64,000 bases of DNA from Novosphingobium sp. EMRT-2 (GCF_005145025.1 NZ_CP039699.1:1-64000), one strand, 5' to 3'; counted from the first letter of the stretch, positions 53,929 through 63,071 are shown. Numbers and translations: made by a program. The notes: generated by a model not told the origin, from the sequence alone.

Positions 53929-55896
53929 CTAATTCGAACCAAGGGTCACTGAGCCGGAACCCGAGCGGGATCGGTCGCGCCCGTTCCAGGCGAACCCGAC
54001 CGCAATGGCGACCGCCATCAGGAGTTGCGCCAGCACCGATTGCCAAGTGGGAAACACGCCGAGCATCGACAGCCGTGGCACGTCCGCGAGCGGTGCGATG
54101 TTGATAAGGCCGGCTTCCTGGAGCGCGGCGACGCCTTTACCCGCCAGCACGACGGTCAGGACCGCCATGAGCCAGGAGCTATAGCGGAAGAACTGCGCGA
54201 TCGGCAGCTTGCGACTGTAGCGAAGCATGGCCCAAGCGATCAGGCTGAGCAGTCCAATCGCCGACCCGGCCCCCGCGAGAAGCATCCCGTTGTCACCTTG
54301 CGCCGAAAGCGCGGCATAGAACAGGATCGTCTCGAAGACCTCGCGATAAACTACGACGAACGCCAGCCCGAACAGGAACCAGCCCGACCCGCCCGAGAGC
54401 GCCCGCGACATCTTCTCGCGAATATAGCGCTGCCACTGATCGGCCTGCGCCTTGCCGTGCATCCAAATCCCGACCGAGAGCAGCACGACCGCGGCGAACA
54501 GCGAGCCAAACCCTTCCGTCAGCTCCCGGCTCGCACCGCTGATCCCGATCGCATAGGTGGCGACCGCCCAGGTGATCCCGCCCGCGATGATCGCGCTGAC
54601 CCAGCCGCCATGCACGTACCGCAGCGCCTCGCCGCGCTCGGCTTTACGCAGGAACGCGATCATGGCGACAACGATGAGCAGGGCTTCGAGCCCTTCACGC
54701 AGCAGGATCGTGAACGCGCCCAGGAACGTGGACGCTTCGGTGGCGGCATCAGGCGCGAGCGCCGCTTCCGCATCGTCGAAAAGGCCGCCCAGTACTGCGA
54801 CCTTCTCCGCGAGATCATCGGGCGACGCGCCCCGGTCGATCGAGGCGCGGAACTCCCCCATCGCGCCCTCGATTCGACCCATCAGCGTCGCGTCGCGCGC
54901 GGTGAGTGTTGGCTCGATCGGCTCGAACCCATCGAGATAGGCCGACAGCGCCAGCTCTTTCGCCATGCGCGCATCGCCGCGCCGCGCAGCCGCCACGCTT
55001 TCGGCGAGTTTGGCGCGGGCGACCGCGAGCGAGCCGGGAGCCTGTTGTATCACCTGTTCGGGATGACGACGCAGGAACGCGAGCACTGGGTCAGCCTTGG
55101 CGTCGCCGATCGCCGCGCCGAGCGCGGCCGGGGTGAGCGCGACCAGGGTTTTCAGGTCCGGAATGCGCCGGCGAAGGGTCGGGTCGGATTTCCAAAGCCG
55201 CTCGCCTTCGCGCGCCTGCGCATCCGTGAAGGCGAAGCTCCCGGCTCGGAATGCTAACGCCCAGCGCTGATCGTTGGGCAGATCGGCGAAGCTCTGCATC
55301 GCGGTCCCGTCGATGCCTTGCGTCACCACCTGATAGAGCGCGAACACGCTGCGCTGGCGCGCGCGCTCGGCATCGGTGAAAGCAATCGGGGGCGTAGCGA
55401 GCTTGGCGGCGTCAGGGCCACGGCCGTTGCCCGTCATCCCGTGGCAGGACGCGCAGGATTGTCGGAACAGGGCATCGCTGGAGACGAGGTTCGGAGCCTT
55501 ATCGGGCGCGAGCGGCACCGGGTAGGCGCGCAACAGATCGGCCGCGAGCCCGTGCGCCAATGTTGCCACCTGTTCAGTCGGTCCCTTTTCCGCGATCACC
55601 GCCTGGAGGTTGGCAGCCCGCTGGATGAGGGCTTGACGCTCCGGCTTCGCCGGCAGGCCCTGAAGCCGTGTCGAGACCGACGCGGCGAACTCCGTCATCT
55701 CGGCATATTCCGACGTGCTCTTGATCCGACCGTTGGCGACCGCGCCGCCATAATCGACGGCCATATAGTCGAGCAGCCGCCATGCGGTTTGCACGTCGCC
55801 GGGTTCGGCGATTGCCGCAGCAGGGATCAGCAGCGCCGCGAGCGCGGAGAGCAGCCGCAACGAGAGCATTGCCCGGATCAACGCGAGCAGACGCAC
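53929..55896 (-). CDS. FTR1-family permease fused to cytochrome c domain (PbrT-like)
   Basis: A 655-residue protein with a signal sequence, an N-terminal domain with one c-type heme site (CASCHG at about 148-152), a long helical linker, and an FTR1 iron-permease domain with two REXXE-type motifs (REGLEALLIVVAMIAF near 395 and YREVFETILFY near 525) and about seven membrane helices. PbrT of Cupriavidus, a lead-uptake protein, has this fused layout. The gene starts at GTG, overlapping the CDF stop (TAGTG). Lead or iron uptake is the likely role; placement with an efflux CDF and MerR fits a Pb/Zn-responsive unit. Confidence 0.85.
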   Translation of the reverse strand: MRLLALIRAMLSLRLLSALAALLIPAAAIAEPGDVQTAWRLLDYMAVDYGGAVANGRIKSTSEYAEMTEFAASVSTRLQGLPAKPERQALIQRAANLQAVIAEKGPTEQVATLAHGLAADLLRAYPVPLAPDKAPNLVSSDALFRQSCASCHGMTGNGRGPDAAKLATPPIAFTDAERARQRSVFALYQVVTQGIDGTAMQSFADLPNDQRWALAFRAGSFAFTDAQAREGERLWKSDPTLRRRIPDLKTLVALTPAALGAAIGDAKADPVLAFLRRHPEQVIQQAPGSLAVARAKLAESVAAARRGDARMAKELALSAYLDGFEPIEPTLTARDATLMGRIEGAMGEFRASIDRGASPDDLAEKVAVLGGLFDDAEAALAPDAATEASTFLGAFTILLREGLEALLIVVAMIAFLRKAERGEALRYVHGGWVSAIIAGGITWAVATYAIGISGASRELTEGFGSLFAAVVLLSVGIWMHGKAQADQWQRYIREKMSRALSGGSGWFLFGLAFVVVYREVFETILFYAALSAQGDNGMLLAGAGSAIGLLSLIAWAMLRYSRKLPIAQFFRYSSWLMAVLTVVLAGKGVAALQEAGLINIAPLADVPRLSMLGVFPTWQSVLAQLLMAVAIAVGFAWNGRDRSRSGSGSVTLGSN

Positions 55897-56522
55897 TACC
55901 GCTCTCCCAATTCGCGCCGAGCGCCAGTGACGATTTCATAAGCGGAGTGGAGGAACAGGAGGGCGATGAGGCCGGCGACGGCGAGGTCCGGCCAGGCGCT
56001 TCCTGTCCACGCCACCAGACCGGCCGCGGCGATCACCGCCACGTTGGCGAGCGCGTCGTTGCGGCTGAACAGCCAGATCGCGCGAACATTGGCGTCCCCT
56101 TCCCGGAAACGCGCAAGCACCAAGGCGGACACGACATTGATCGCGAGCGCGACAACGCCGATTGTGCCCATCAGTTCGGCATCGGGCGCGGTTGCGTTCA
56201 GGGCGCGCCAAATCGCGAAACCGATTACGCCCACGCCAAGCGCACCGAGAAACAACCCCTGCGTCAGCGCGACCTTTGCCCTCGCCCGTGCGGACCAGGC
56301 AAGCGCGAGAAGACCGATAAGGCTGATCGACCCGTCCCCGAGAAAATCGAGGGAATCCGCTTTCAGCGCTTGGCTATCGGCGATGAACCCGCCGAACAGC
56401 TCGGCGACTCCGAAGCCGAGGTTGAGCACCACGACGGTCAGCAGCGCACGGCGATAGGCCGGATCGGTTTGCGCGCGCGCGGGCTCCCCGTGGCACCCGC
56501 AGCTTTCGGTAGAAGCATTCAT
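55896..56522 (-). CDS. Cation diffusion facilitator transporter with Cys/His N-terminus
   Basis: A 208-residue compact CDF protein. The N-terminus STESCGCHGE is a potential metal site. Membrane helices include ADSQALKADSLDFLGDGSISLIGLLAL (helix 2 Asp site) and IWLFSRNDALANVAVIAAAGLVAW (helix 5 Asn/Asp site). It lacks the C-terminal cytosolic domain. It is directly controlled by a MerR-type promoter at 56530-56560; the predicted transcription start falls at or next to the ATG, so the message may be leaderless. It is followed without gap by the FTR1 fusion gene. Confidence 0.85.
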   Translation of the reverse strand: MNASTESCGCHGEPARAQTDPAYRRALLTVVVLNLGFGVAELFGGFIADSQALKADSLDFLGDGSISLIGLLALAWSARARAKVALTQGLFLGALGVGVIGFAIWRALNATAPDAELMGTIGVVALAINVVSALVLARFREGDANVRAIWLFSRNDALANVAVIAAAGLVAWTGSAWPDLAVAGLIALLFLHSAYEIVTGARRELGER

Positions 56523-56529
56523 GCGGCCT

Positions 56530-56560
56530 TCCTTACCACCTCCAGTCGCTGTAGAAGCAA
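56530..56560 (-). promoter_or_regulatory. MerR-type promoter of the CDF/FTR1 genes
   Basis: On the minus strand: TTGCTT (56555-56560), a 19-nt spacer with the dyad CTACAG-CGA-CTGGAG, then TAAGGA (56530-56535). The start codon is only 7 nt past the -10. The same architecture occurs at 58281-58311. Confidence 0.72.
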
Positions 56561-56597
56561 GCGAAATGTGCGACACGTTCGCATAAGCAAGGATGGC

Positions 56598-57017
56598 ATG
56601 ATGAAGCCGGTGATGATTGGGCAGCTCGCCAGCGAGACCTCGACGAAGGTGACGACGATCCGCTTTTATGAGTCGATCGGGTTGCTCCGATCCGCCCCTC
56701 GCACGGCGTCGGGTCGCAGAACCTACGATGCCAGTGACATTGCGCGTTTGCACTTCATCCGCAACGGTCGCCGGCTTGGCTTCTCCGTCGACGAGATCCG
56801 TTCGTTGATGGGGCTGGCGCAGAACCCGGACCAGGATTGTGGTGCCGCCTCAGCTATCGCTGCTCAGCACCTCAAGGATGTGGAGGAGAGACTGGCGCAA
56901 CTCGCGGTGTTGCGGGATGAGTTGGCAATGCTCAGCCAGAGCTGCACCAAGGCGCGCATGGCCGATTGTCGGATCATGAAGGCGATCGGCAAAGGCCACC
57001 CTCAAGCCGATCAATAA
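56598..57017 (+). CDS. MerR-family regulator, PbrR/CadR/ZntR-like
   Basis: A 139-residue regulator. The DNA-binding part reads MIGQLASETSTKVTTIRFYESIGLL, then GRRTYDASDIARLHFIRNGRRLGFSVDEIRSLM. Metal-site cysteines are in PDQDCGAAS (near 78) and SQSCTKARMADCRIM (near 114 and 123), matching the C...C-x8-C pattern of divalent Pb/Cd/Zn sensors. It is divergent from the CDF gene and shares its 75-nt regulatory gap. Its 3' end overlaps the convergent protease gene by 7 nt. It probably also acts on the matching promoter at 58281-58311. Confidence 0.85.
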   Translation: MMKPVMIGQLASETSTKVTTIRFYESIGLLRSAPRTASGRRTYDASDIARLHFIRNGRRLGFSVDEIRSLMGLAQNPDQDCGAASAIAAQHLKDVEERLAQLAVLRDELAMLSQSCTKARMADCRIMKAIGKGHPQADQ

Positions 57018-58213
57018 TAATCGGCCAGCCTGAGCTCGCGCACATCACCCGAGGCCATCGTCAGCTTTACGAGGGTGCCAGCAGGCCGGGAGCGCACTTG
57101 CCAGAGCTCCCCACGCGTATAGTTCGCATCGATCGAATGGCCGTTCACCGCCACGATCCGGTCGCCGACCGCCCAGCCAGCCTTTTCCGCGGGACTGTTC
57201 GCCGCCACATGAACAACGGTGAGCGCCGTTGGTGAGGCTGCGAGGCCAAGGCCGCTACGGTCCTTCAGCATCGGCAGGCGACGACGAGGACCGAGTGGCC
57301 GGAGCCACACGAATCCGGCGGTCACGTCGAACACCACGTCGAATTGAGCGATCAGCGGTAGGCCGACATTGCCAACCGTGCTGGTGGAGAGCCAAGCTCT
57401 CATCCCGAGTGTGGGGACGTTCGAGACGCCAAGCCCTTCGATGTTGATGTTCTGGATCGTGAAAGCATCGTTGATACGCACACCATCGACGCCGCCGATC
57501 GCCGCGGTCGAGACGAGCTTCCCGTTCAACAGCCCTTGATCGCGGGCATAGGCCGACGAGAGCATCAGCGCGGCCGAGCTGCCAAGATCGATCATCAAGG
57601 GCACGGGAGGCAAACCCGAGACGGAAGCTCGAATGAACAGCTCCTGCTTGGCACCGCGCCCGAGCGCGACAGCGCGCCAGTCGGGACCGGCGAGAAACGT
57701 GCCTGACTTGACGACCGCCATACGCCTTTTCGCGAAATCGAGCGCGATGCAGCTACCCGTGAACATATCGGCACCGAGGAGGATATCGATCGGTCGTCCG
57801 AAGGCCGCCGACACTGAACTCAGATCACCAACGACGGCAAAGGGTAAGCGACGGGTTTCGCGGGCGAGCTGTACGTCGATGTCGCGGACCAGCAGCACCG
57901 GGGCCTTGGCGCTCAGCCCGCTAATCATGCGCCGCTCACCATCGTTCAAGCCGAGCTTCGCCGCGAGCGCCGTGCTCATGATCGACGCGCCGCTGCCACT
58001 GTCGAGCACCGCCCGCACCGGCACTCCGCGCACTTGTGCCGAAACAAGGAGGGTATCACCCGTGCCGACTTCCAGCGGCTCCCATTCGAGGTGAGCCGCA
58101 CCGAAGTTCCACGAGCCCGCAGACCGGGAAGTCTGTCGCGCGAGCGTTGGAGAACCGAGCACCAAGCCGGTTCCACAGGCCACCAGCCGCGCCACTAATG
58201 AGCGTCGAGACAT
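57011..58213 (-). CDS. Exported retropepsin-like aspartic protease with PDZ domain
   Basis: A 400-residue protein with a signal peptide that carries an RR motif (MSRRSLVARLVACGTGLVLG). Two pepsin-like lobes follow: VRAVLDSGSGASIMSTALAAKLGL near 65, with the DSG active site, and LMIDLGSSAALMLSSAYARDQGL near 210, with DLG in the second lobe. A C-terminal PDZ domain (LTVVHVAANSPAEKAGWAVGDRIVAVNG) near 340 binds peptide tails. It is predicted to be a periplasmic protease. The start at 58213 is chosen for the signal. Its promoter at 58281-58311 is of the MerR type, implying induction by metal. Confidence 0.82.
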   Translation of the reverse strand: MSRRSLVARLVACGTGLVLGSPTLARQTSRSAGSWNFGAAHLEWEPLEVGTGDTLLVSAQVRGVPVRAVLDSGSGASIMSTALAAKLGLNDGERRMISGLSAKAPVLLVRDIDVQLARETRRLPFAVVGDLSSVSAAFGRPIDILLGADMFTGSCIALDFAKRRMAVVKSGTFLAGPDWRAVALGRGAKQELFIRASVSGLPPVPLMIDLGSSAALMLSSAYARDQGLLNGKLVSTAAIGGVDGVRINDAFTIQNINIEGLGVSNVPTLGMRAWLSTSTVGNVGLPLIAQFDVVFDVTAGFVWLRPLGPRRRLPMLKDRSGLGLAASPTALTVVHVAANSPAEKAGWAVGDRIVAVNGHSIDANYTRGELWQVRSRPAGTLVKLTMASGDVRELRLADYY

Positions 58214-58280
58214 ACCGATTGCTTCAACACGGGCCGTCAAAAAGCCACCTCCAGCCCCCCGTCCGCAGGAGAGCAAATTG

Positions 58281-58311
58281 CGGTTACATGCTCCAGCCAC
58301 TGGAGGAGCAA
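58281..58311 (-). promoter_or_regulatory. MerR-type promoter upstream of the aspartic protease
   Basis: On the minus strand: TTGCTC (58306-58311), a 19-nt spacer with the perfect dyad CTCCAG-TGG-CTGGAG (58291-58305), then TAACCG (58281-58286). It is 68 nt before the protease start. It shares the TTGCTY and CTGGAG elements with the promoter at 56530-56560. Confidence 0.65.
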
Positions 58312-58445
58312 GTGCTTTTGGTGCGCCCGAAAATCCTCAGAAGCGCTTGGAGAACTTTAGATGAAGGATGGTGCAGACCGCTTAGATGCCTTCCCGATAA
58401 CGAACGGTTCCGGGGGACGCTGGGCCGATCGGGACCGCAAACGGT

Positions 58446-58492
58446 GTAAACGCTCGCGCTAAGTGGCGGCATTCTGATCGCGCTATTTGTCG
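58446..58492 (+). repeat. Left 47-bp inverted repeat of the Tn402-like element
   Basis: Begins TGTAAACGCTCGCGCTAAGT and ends CTATTTGTC. 45 of 47 positions match the complement of 61470-61516. Confidence 0.92.
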
Positions 58493-58502
58493 GCGAGCGT
58501 CG

Positions 58503-59075
58503 CTACGCGGCTACCGGCTTGGTCTCGGCCGATCGCACATAGGCGTAGAGTTTTGGCTTGGAGATGCCGAGCATCGAGCAAATCTTGGCGATCGGCATCG
58601 TGTTCTCGTGGTAGAGCCTGACGGGCAGGTCGCGCTTTTCCTTGCCGAGTGCGGCCGGCCGGCCACCCTTCTTGCCGCGAGCGCGGGCTGCGGTGAGACC
58701 GGCCTGGGTCCGCTCGCGGATCAGGTTGCGCTCGAACTCCGCCAATGCCCCGAACAGGTGGAAGGTAAGCTTGCCCGACGTGGTGGTCGTGTCGATCGCC
58801 TCGTGCAGGCTCAGCAGCCCGACCTTTTCCTCGTCGAGGTAGGTCATCCATCCGATCAGATCACGGAGCGAGCGGCCGAGCCTGTCGAGGCGCCAGACCA
58901 CCAGTGTGTCGCCGGCGCGAAGCAGCTCCTTCACCTTTTCCAATCCAGGGCGAGCGGCAGTCGCCCCGGAGGCCTTGTCGGTGATGACCTTCTCGCAGCC
59001 GGCAGCCTTCAGCGCATCACGCTGGAGGTCCAGGTTCTGCTCGGCGGTCGATACGCGGGCGTAACCGATTTTCAT
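58503..59075 (-). CDS. Serine resolvase of the Tn402-like element
   Basis: A 190-residue recombinase. MKIGYARVSTAEQNLDLQRDALKAAGCEKV holds the catalytic serine. TDKASGATAARPGLEKVKELL, LVVWRLDRLGRSLRDLI and LAEFERNLIRERTQAGLTAARARGKKGGR follow, with a helix-turn-helix near the end (MPIAKICSMLGISKPKLYAYV). It is divergent from the transposase, as in res-containing transposons. The 113-nt gap to the transposase may hold its recombination site. Confidence 0.92.
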   Translation of the reverse strand: MKIGYARVSTAEQNLDLQRDALKAAGCEKVITDKASGATAARPGLEKVKELLRAGDTLVVWRLDRLGRSLRDLIGWMTYLDEEKVGLLSLHEAIDTTTTSGKLTFHLFGALAEFERNLIRERTQAGLTAARARGKKGGRPAALGKEKRDLPVRLYHENTMPIAKICSMLGISKPKLYAYVRSAETKPVAA

Positions 59076-59188
59076 GCGTAGGGCCGGTGGCGCCCCGATC
59101 GGGCGCGGTTTGGGAAGAAAGTCGTCATCGGCAGGTCTATGTTGCCCTAGTTTTCTTTACCGGGTAGATTTACGTCGAACAGGCCGGT

Positions 59189-60666
59189 TTGGCAACGCGA
59201 GCGGACTCGCATGGCGATGGGCAGGCAAATCTCCGTTTTCCTTACCTGCGACACGGACCGTCGGCGGTGACGCATCCGGCGCTTGTCCCGCCGCTGGCGA
59301 TCGAGCGCTACCGCGTCCTTGAACCGCACCTCGCCGATGGCATCCCGCTCGCGGACCTCGCCCGCACCGGCACGCTGAGCGAGCGGACGTTGCAGCGCTG
59401 GCTCGGGCGCTACCGTGCCGAAGGACTTGCCGGTCTCGCGCGTCTGCCGCGCAACGATCGGGGCAGGCTGCACCTGCCGGAACATCTGGTCGAACTGACC
59501 CGCACTCTCGCCACCAAGCGCCCGCGACCCCCGGTCGCCGCCATTCACCGAAAGGTGCAGGAACTCGCCATCGCGCATGGACACCGAACCCCCAGCTATG
59601 CGGCCGTCGCGCGTGTCGTCAGGGCGATACCGGCAAGCCAGATCGCCGCAGCCTCCGATCCGGCCGTCTACCGCGACCAGCACGAGCTAGTGCATCGGCG
59701 CGAAGCCGCGACCTCGAACGAGATGTGGCAGGCCGATCATACCGTTCTCGACATTCTCGTGCTCGATGATGCCGGAACCCGGTGCGTCCTTGGCTGACCG
59801 TCATCGTTGACGATCACAGCCGAGCCATCGCCGGTTACTTCCTCAGCCTCGATGCCCCCAGTGCCCTCAACACGGCGCTCGCCTTGCGGCAGGCGATCTG
59901 GCGCAAGCCCAATCCCGAATGGATCGTCAGCGGCATTCCCGAACAGCTTTACGTCGACAACGGCTCGGATTTCATCTCCGAGCATATCGAGCAGGCGTGC
60001 ATCGCCCTCAAAATCCGCCTCATCCATTCGCTGCCGGGGCGTCCTCGCGGGCGCGGCAAGATCGAGCGGCTGTTCCGCACCATCAACGACATGTTCCTGC
60101 CCGACCTGCCCGGCCACCTGATCGCGGGCAAGCCGCTGTCGGCGCCAGTGCTCACGCTCGACGAGCTGCGCGCCCGCTTCGAGGCGTTCGTGTGCGGCGT
60201 CTATCATCGTCGCCCGCATGGCAGCACCGGCGAACCGCCGATCACGCGCTGGCAGAAGGGCGGGTTCCTGCCCGCAATGCCCGACAGCCTTGAACAGCTC
60301 GACATGCTGCTCGTGCACGTGCCCAAGCCCCGTAAAGTGCTGCGCGACGGCATCCGTCTGATGGGCAGGCGCTATGTCGAACCCACGCTCGCGGCCTTCG
60401 TCGGCGAGCAGGTCGAGGCGGTCTATGACCCCCGCGACCTGACCGAGATCCACGTCTACCACCAGGGCCGGTTCGTCTGCCGTGCGCTCAGCTCCGAGCA
60501 CGCTGGGCACCCGTCGTTGCGCGCGATCCAGCGCGCCCGGCGCGGCGCGAAGGAGCGCGACAAGCAGGTGCCTGCCCCCACGGAGACCTTCGATGGCGAC
60601 CAAGAGGATACGGCTTCCCGGCCCACCACCTACCGAGGGCTCCGGCTCTACGCCGCTGACGATTGA
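59189..60666 (+). pseudogene. tniA: TniA-like DDE transposase, one frameshift
   Basis: The N-terminal part (59189-59797) has a helix-turn-helix (GIPLADLARTGTLSERTLQRWLGRYRAEGLAGLARLPR) and the first integrase strand with catalytic Asp in NEMWQADHTVLDILVLDDAG. A one-base loss near 59782 (GGG to GG) shifts the frame, and the rest (59782-60666) continues VRPWLTVIVDDHSRAIAGYFL. It then carries the second Asp in EQLYVDNGSDF and the Glu region GRPRGRGKIERLFRT, plus a Mu-type C-terminal barrel. Repaired, it would be about 490 aa. The start may be the GTG at 59267 instead. The shift may be a sequencing error. Confidence 0.85.
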
Positions 60667-61471
60667 GTTCCTGGTCGAGCAGCCGTTCCTGGCGACCCGC
60701 GAACATGCCCGGTTCGTCGAGTTTGCCGAAGCCTGCGCGCACTACCGCTATATCGGCGTGTGTCATGGCCGGCCGGGCGTCGGAAAGACGCGATCGGCGC
60801 GCGAGTTTTCCAGCTTCCCCGACCTGGGGGAATATGCCGCGCTCCGTCCCATTGCCGCGCTCCTTGGCGAAAAGGTCGCTCGCTGCCGCGCCGTCTTCTA
60901 CACCGTGTCGGTCAGCAACACGCCCAAGACGATCGACGCGGTGTTGGGCCTCAACCTCATTAAGCTGGGCTATGCCCGGCTGACGGTCGCGGGCGGCTCG
61001 CAGGACGAAATCACCCATGACGCCGCCCGCATCGCCTGCCCCCTCGTCATCGTCGACGAGGCCGACCGCCTGACCATAAAGTCGCTCGAACATCTCCGCG
61101 ACATGGCCGATCGCCACGGCTTCGGGCTGATCCTGATGGGTATGCCGGGCTTGGAGAAGCGCCTCGCCCGCTATGCCCAGCTCTACTCGCGGATCGGCTT
61201 CGTCCACGAGTTCAAACCGCTTACCGAGACCGAAATGCGGCTGCTGCTCGCGACCCACGCCGGCGATTTCGGGATCAGCTTCGACCCGGCCCAACTCGAC
61301 GCGATCGAAGCGCAGGCAGCCGTGATCCGCATCACGCGCGGCAACTTCCGGCTCATGGAGCGCCTGTTCGCGCAGATGCGGCGGATCATGACCCTCAACC
61401 GCGTCGAGGAGGTCACCGCTGACATCGTTCAGGCCGCGCGCGATTGCCTCGTCATCGGACCCGGCAACTGA
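60593..61471 (+). CDS. tniB: TniB-like AAA+ ATPase of the Tn402-like element
   Basis: A 292-residue ATPase: Walker A CHGRPGVGKTRSA near 60, Walker B CPLVIVDEADRL near 150, sensor LILMGMPGLEKRLARYAQLYSRIGFVHEF, and a C-terminal helical lid. It matches TniB/MuB-type target-selection ATPases that work with a DDE transposase. The start at 60593 (MATKRIRLPGPPPTEG) lies within the transposase gene, overlapping it by 74 nt in another frame. The stop at 61471 is inside the right inverted repeat. Confidence 0.9.
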   Translation: MATKRIRLPGPPPTEGSGSTPLTIEFLVEQPFLATREHARFVEFAEACAHYRYIGVCHGRPGVGKTRSAREFSSFPDLGEYAALRPIAALLGEKVARCRAVFYTVSVSNTPKTIDAVLGLNLIKLGYARLTVAGGSQDEITHDAARIACPLVIVDEADRLTIKSLEHLRDMADRHGFGLILMGMPGLEKRLARYAQLYSRIGFVHEFKPLTETEMRLLLATHAGDFGISFDPAQLDAIEAQAAVIRITRGNFRLMERLFAQMRRIMTLNRVEEVTADIVQAARDCLVIGPGN

Positions 61472-61516
61472 CAAATAGCGCGATCAGAACGCCGCCATTT
61501 AGCGCGAGCGTTTACA
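61470..61516 (-). repeat. Right 47-bp inverted repeat of the Tn402-like element
   Basis: Complement begins TGTAAACGCTCGCGCTAAAT and ends CTATTTGTC. It includes the last 2 bases of the tniB stop codon. Confidence 0.92.
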
Positions 61517-61785
61517 CAGGATAAGATCCATACCGTTTCCGGAACCACTTTCTTGTTTCCTCTTCGAAATTGGACTGTGCTGATGAGTTTGAGCGATGGT
61601 GGCTTCGCTCATACACTACGCGCTACCAGGCCCCTGCCCGTTTCTTAGGCTTAACGTTGTAGCTCAAGACCCCGGGGGCTCAGCCTCCCTTCTCCGGTTC
61701 TTGCCGCTGCGCAAATCCCTCGATCTACCTGCCGCCGTCGTGTGGTCGCACGGCATCATCCAAAGACCTATTTAGGCCGTCATGA

Positions 61786-62979
61786 CTAGCCAATCTTCGC
61801 CATAAGGCGCCCCGCCGCCCCCTGCTCTGCCGCGAGATTGCGATTATAAGCGAGCGGCATCCGCGGCGACTTCCACCGCAGCGCGTCCATGATGCCGGCC
61901 AAATCCTCCCCGCTGGCGAACAGGTCCTGATTGAGCCCGATCCGCGTCGAGTGCGCACTGATCCCCTTCAGCAACCGCGCCAGATCGTCCGCCGTCAAAT
62001 CGGGCAGCGCGCCACGGTCGAACGCGCGGCCGATGATCGACCGAAAGATTGGTCCGATCGAGCCCGGGTGCAGCGCCACGGCGCCGATGTCATACTCGAC
62101 CCGCGCCTTCACAGCGGGCTTGGACAGCGTCTTGCGCAGATCCCAGGTCTCCCGGCCCGAGATGCTGTCGATCGAACGACCCTTCACAGCCGCCCGCGCT
62201 TTGTAGCGCCGTACCTGCACCCGCCGGAACAACGGCCCCGCGTCGATCCCAGCGGCCTCTCTCCACGCCGCGACAGCCCGCACAGAGCGGGGCGACAAAT
62301 AGGCTGTGGCTCCCTCGCCCTCCTGATCGCCTTTGCTTCGCGCGATGGCGAGGAGGCGCGCTTCGGGATCAAGCGCCTCGAGAATGTCATTGATGCTGAT
62401 TGCGACGAGCTCCGATGCACGGAGCCCCGTGTCATAGGCCACCGACAACAGGGCTCGGTCCCGCAAGCCTGGCAGATCGCCCGCGCACGCCTCCAGCAAA
62501 GCTCGCACATTCAGTCCGCGAGGACTGTCGCGCTCCACGTCTCGCACTGGCCCCTTGAAGCGCAAGGGACGCGCCTGAGCCTGCGCGGTGCCCTTCTCGC
62601 GCCGGATCGCGCGTAGCCGCAGCTTCACGAGATCAGCCTGGGTGGGATCCTTGAGATCAAGCAGCTGATGGATCTTGGCGATCGACGCCTTGTAGCGGCC
62701 AAGCGAGGCGGGCTTGGCCCCCTGCCCTGCCCGCGCGTCGAGATAGTCGGCGACGATCTCGGGCGTGGCCGGCAGTGCAATCCGGTTGTTGCGCCGACAC
62801 CACGCATCGAACGCCTCGACGTCGGACTTGAGCGCACGGATGCTGTGGGGCGATGAAGCGGCCTGATAGGCGGCGATCAGGCCCTCGTTGACGGTGATGC
62901 GCTCGCCGGCGCGCATCTGCACGATCGTCCACGCAAGGTCGGCCGGCGCCCTGATGTCGGCTGCCAAAATTGACGTCAT
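61786..62979 (-). CDS. Tyrosine site-specific recombinase/integrase
   Basis: A 397-residue recombinase. The N-terminal SAM-like DNA-binding domain (SSPHSIRALKSDVEAFDAWCRRNNRIALPATPEIVADYLD) is followed by the catalytic domain with Arg I in AYDTGLRASELVAI, the His-x-x-Arg box in ISAHSTRIGLNQDLF and the nucleophile in MPLAYNRNLA near the C-terminus. Such enzymes integrate or resolve plasmids and islands. There is no adjacent transposon end of its own. Its attachment site might lie in the 61517-61785 gap or near 63000, but no core repeat was identified. Confidence 0.9.
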   Translation of the reverse strand: MTSILAADIRAPADLAWTIVQMRAGERITVNEGLIAAYQAASSPHSIRALKSDVEAFDAWCRRNNRIALPATPEIVADYLDARAGQGAKPASLGRYKASIAKIHQLLDLKDPTQADLVKLRLRAIRREKGTAQAQARPLRFKGPVRDVERDSPRGLNVRALLEACAGDLPGLRDRALLSVAYDTGLRASELVAISINDILEALDPEARLLAIARSKGDQEGEGATAYLSPRSVRAVAAWREAAGIDAGPLFRRVQVRRYKARAAVKGRSIDSISGRETWDLRKTLSKPAVKARVEYDIGAVALHPGSIGPIFRSIIGRAFDRGALPDLTADDLARLLKGISAHSTRIGLNQDLFASGEDLAGIMDALRWKSPRMPLAYNRNLAAEQGAAGRLMAKIG

Positions 62980-63071
62980 CGACGCCTTCCGTGACAGGGT
63001 TCGCGTGCCATAATTGATGGCAATGCGGCACGCGCATTTACACGCCGCTGAATTGAACTACCTTCCCTGTC

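Larger units (their letters stand above)
58446..61516. mobile_element. Tn402/Tn5053-like transposon (resolvase, TniA, TniB)
   Basis: A 3071-bp unit bounded by 47-bp inverted repeats starting TGTAAACGCTCGCGCTAA, with two mismatches. It encodes a serine resolvase, a DDE transposase with an integrase core, and an AAA+ ATPase, the TniR-TniA-TniB set; TniQ is absent. TG...CA ends fit this group. No 5-bp target duplication is visible (AACGG versus CAGGA). Confidence 0.8.

Noticed and set aside
59770..59800. Programmed -1 frameshift in the TniA gene
   Set aside because: No heptameric slippery sequence of the usual kind is present at the shift, and a single missing G explains it, matching other homopolymer losses in the window.
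58441..61521. Target-site duplication for the Tn402-like element
   Set aside because: The flanking pentamers AACGG and CAGGA do not match, and shifting the ends by a base or two gives no match.
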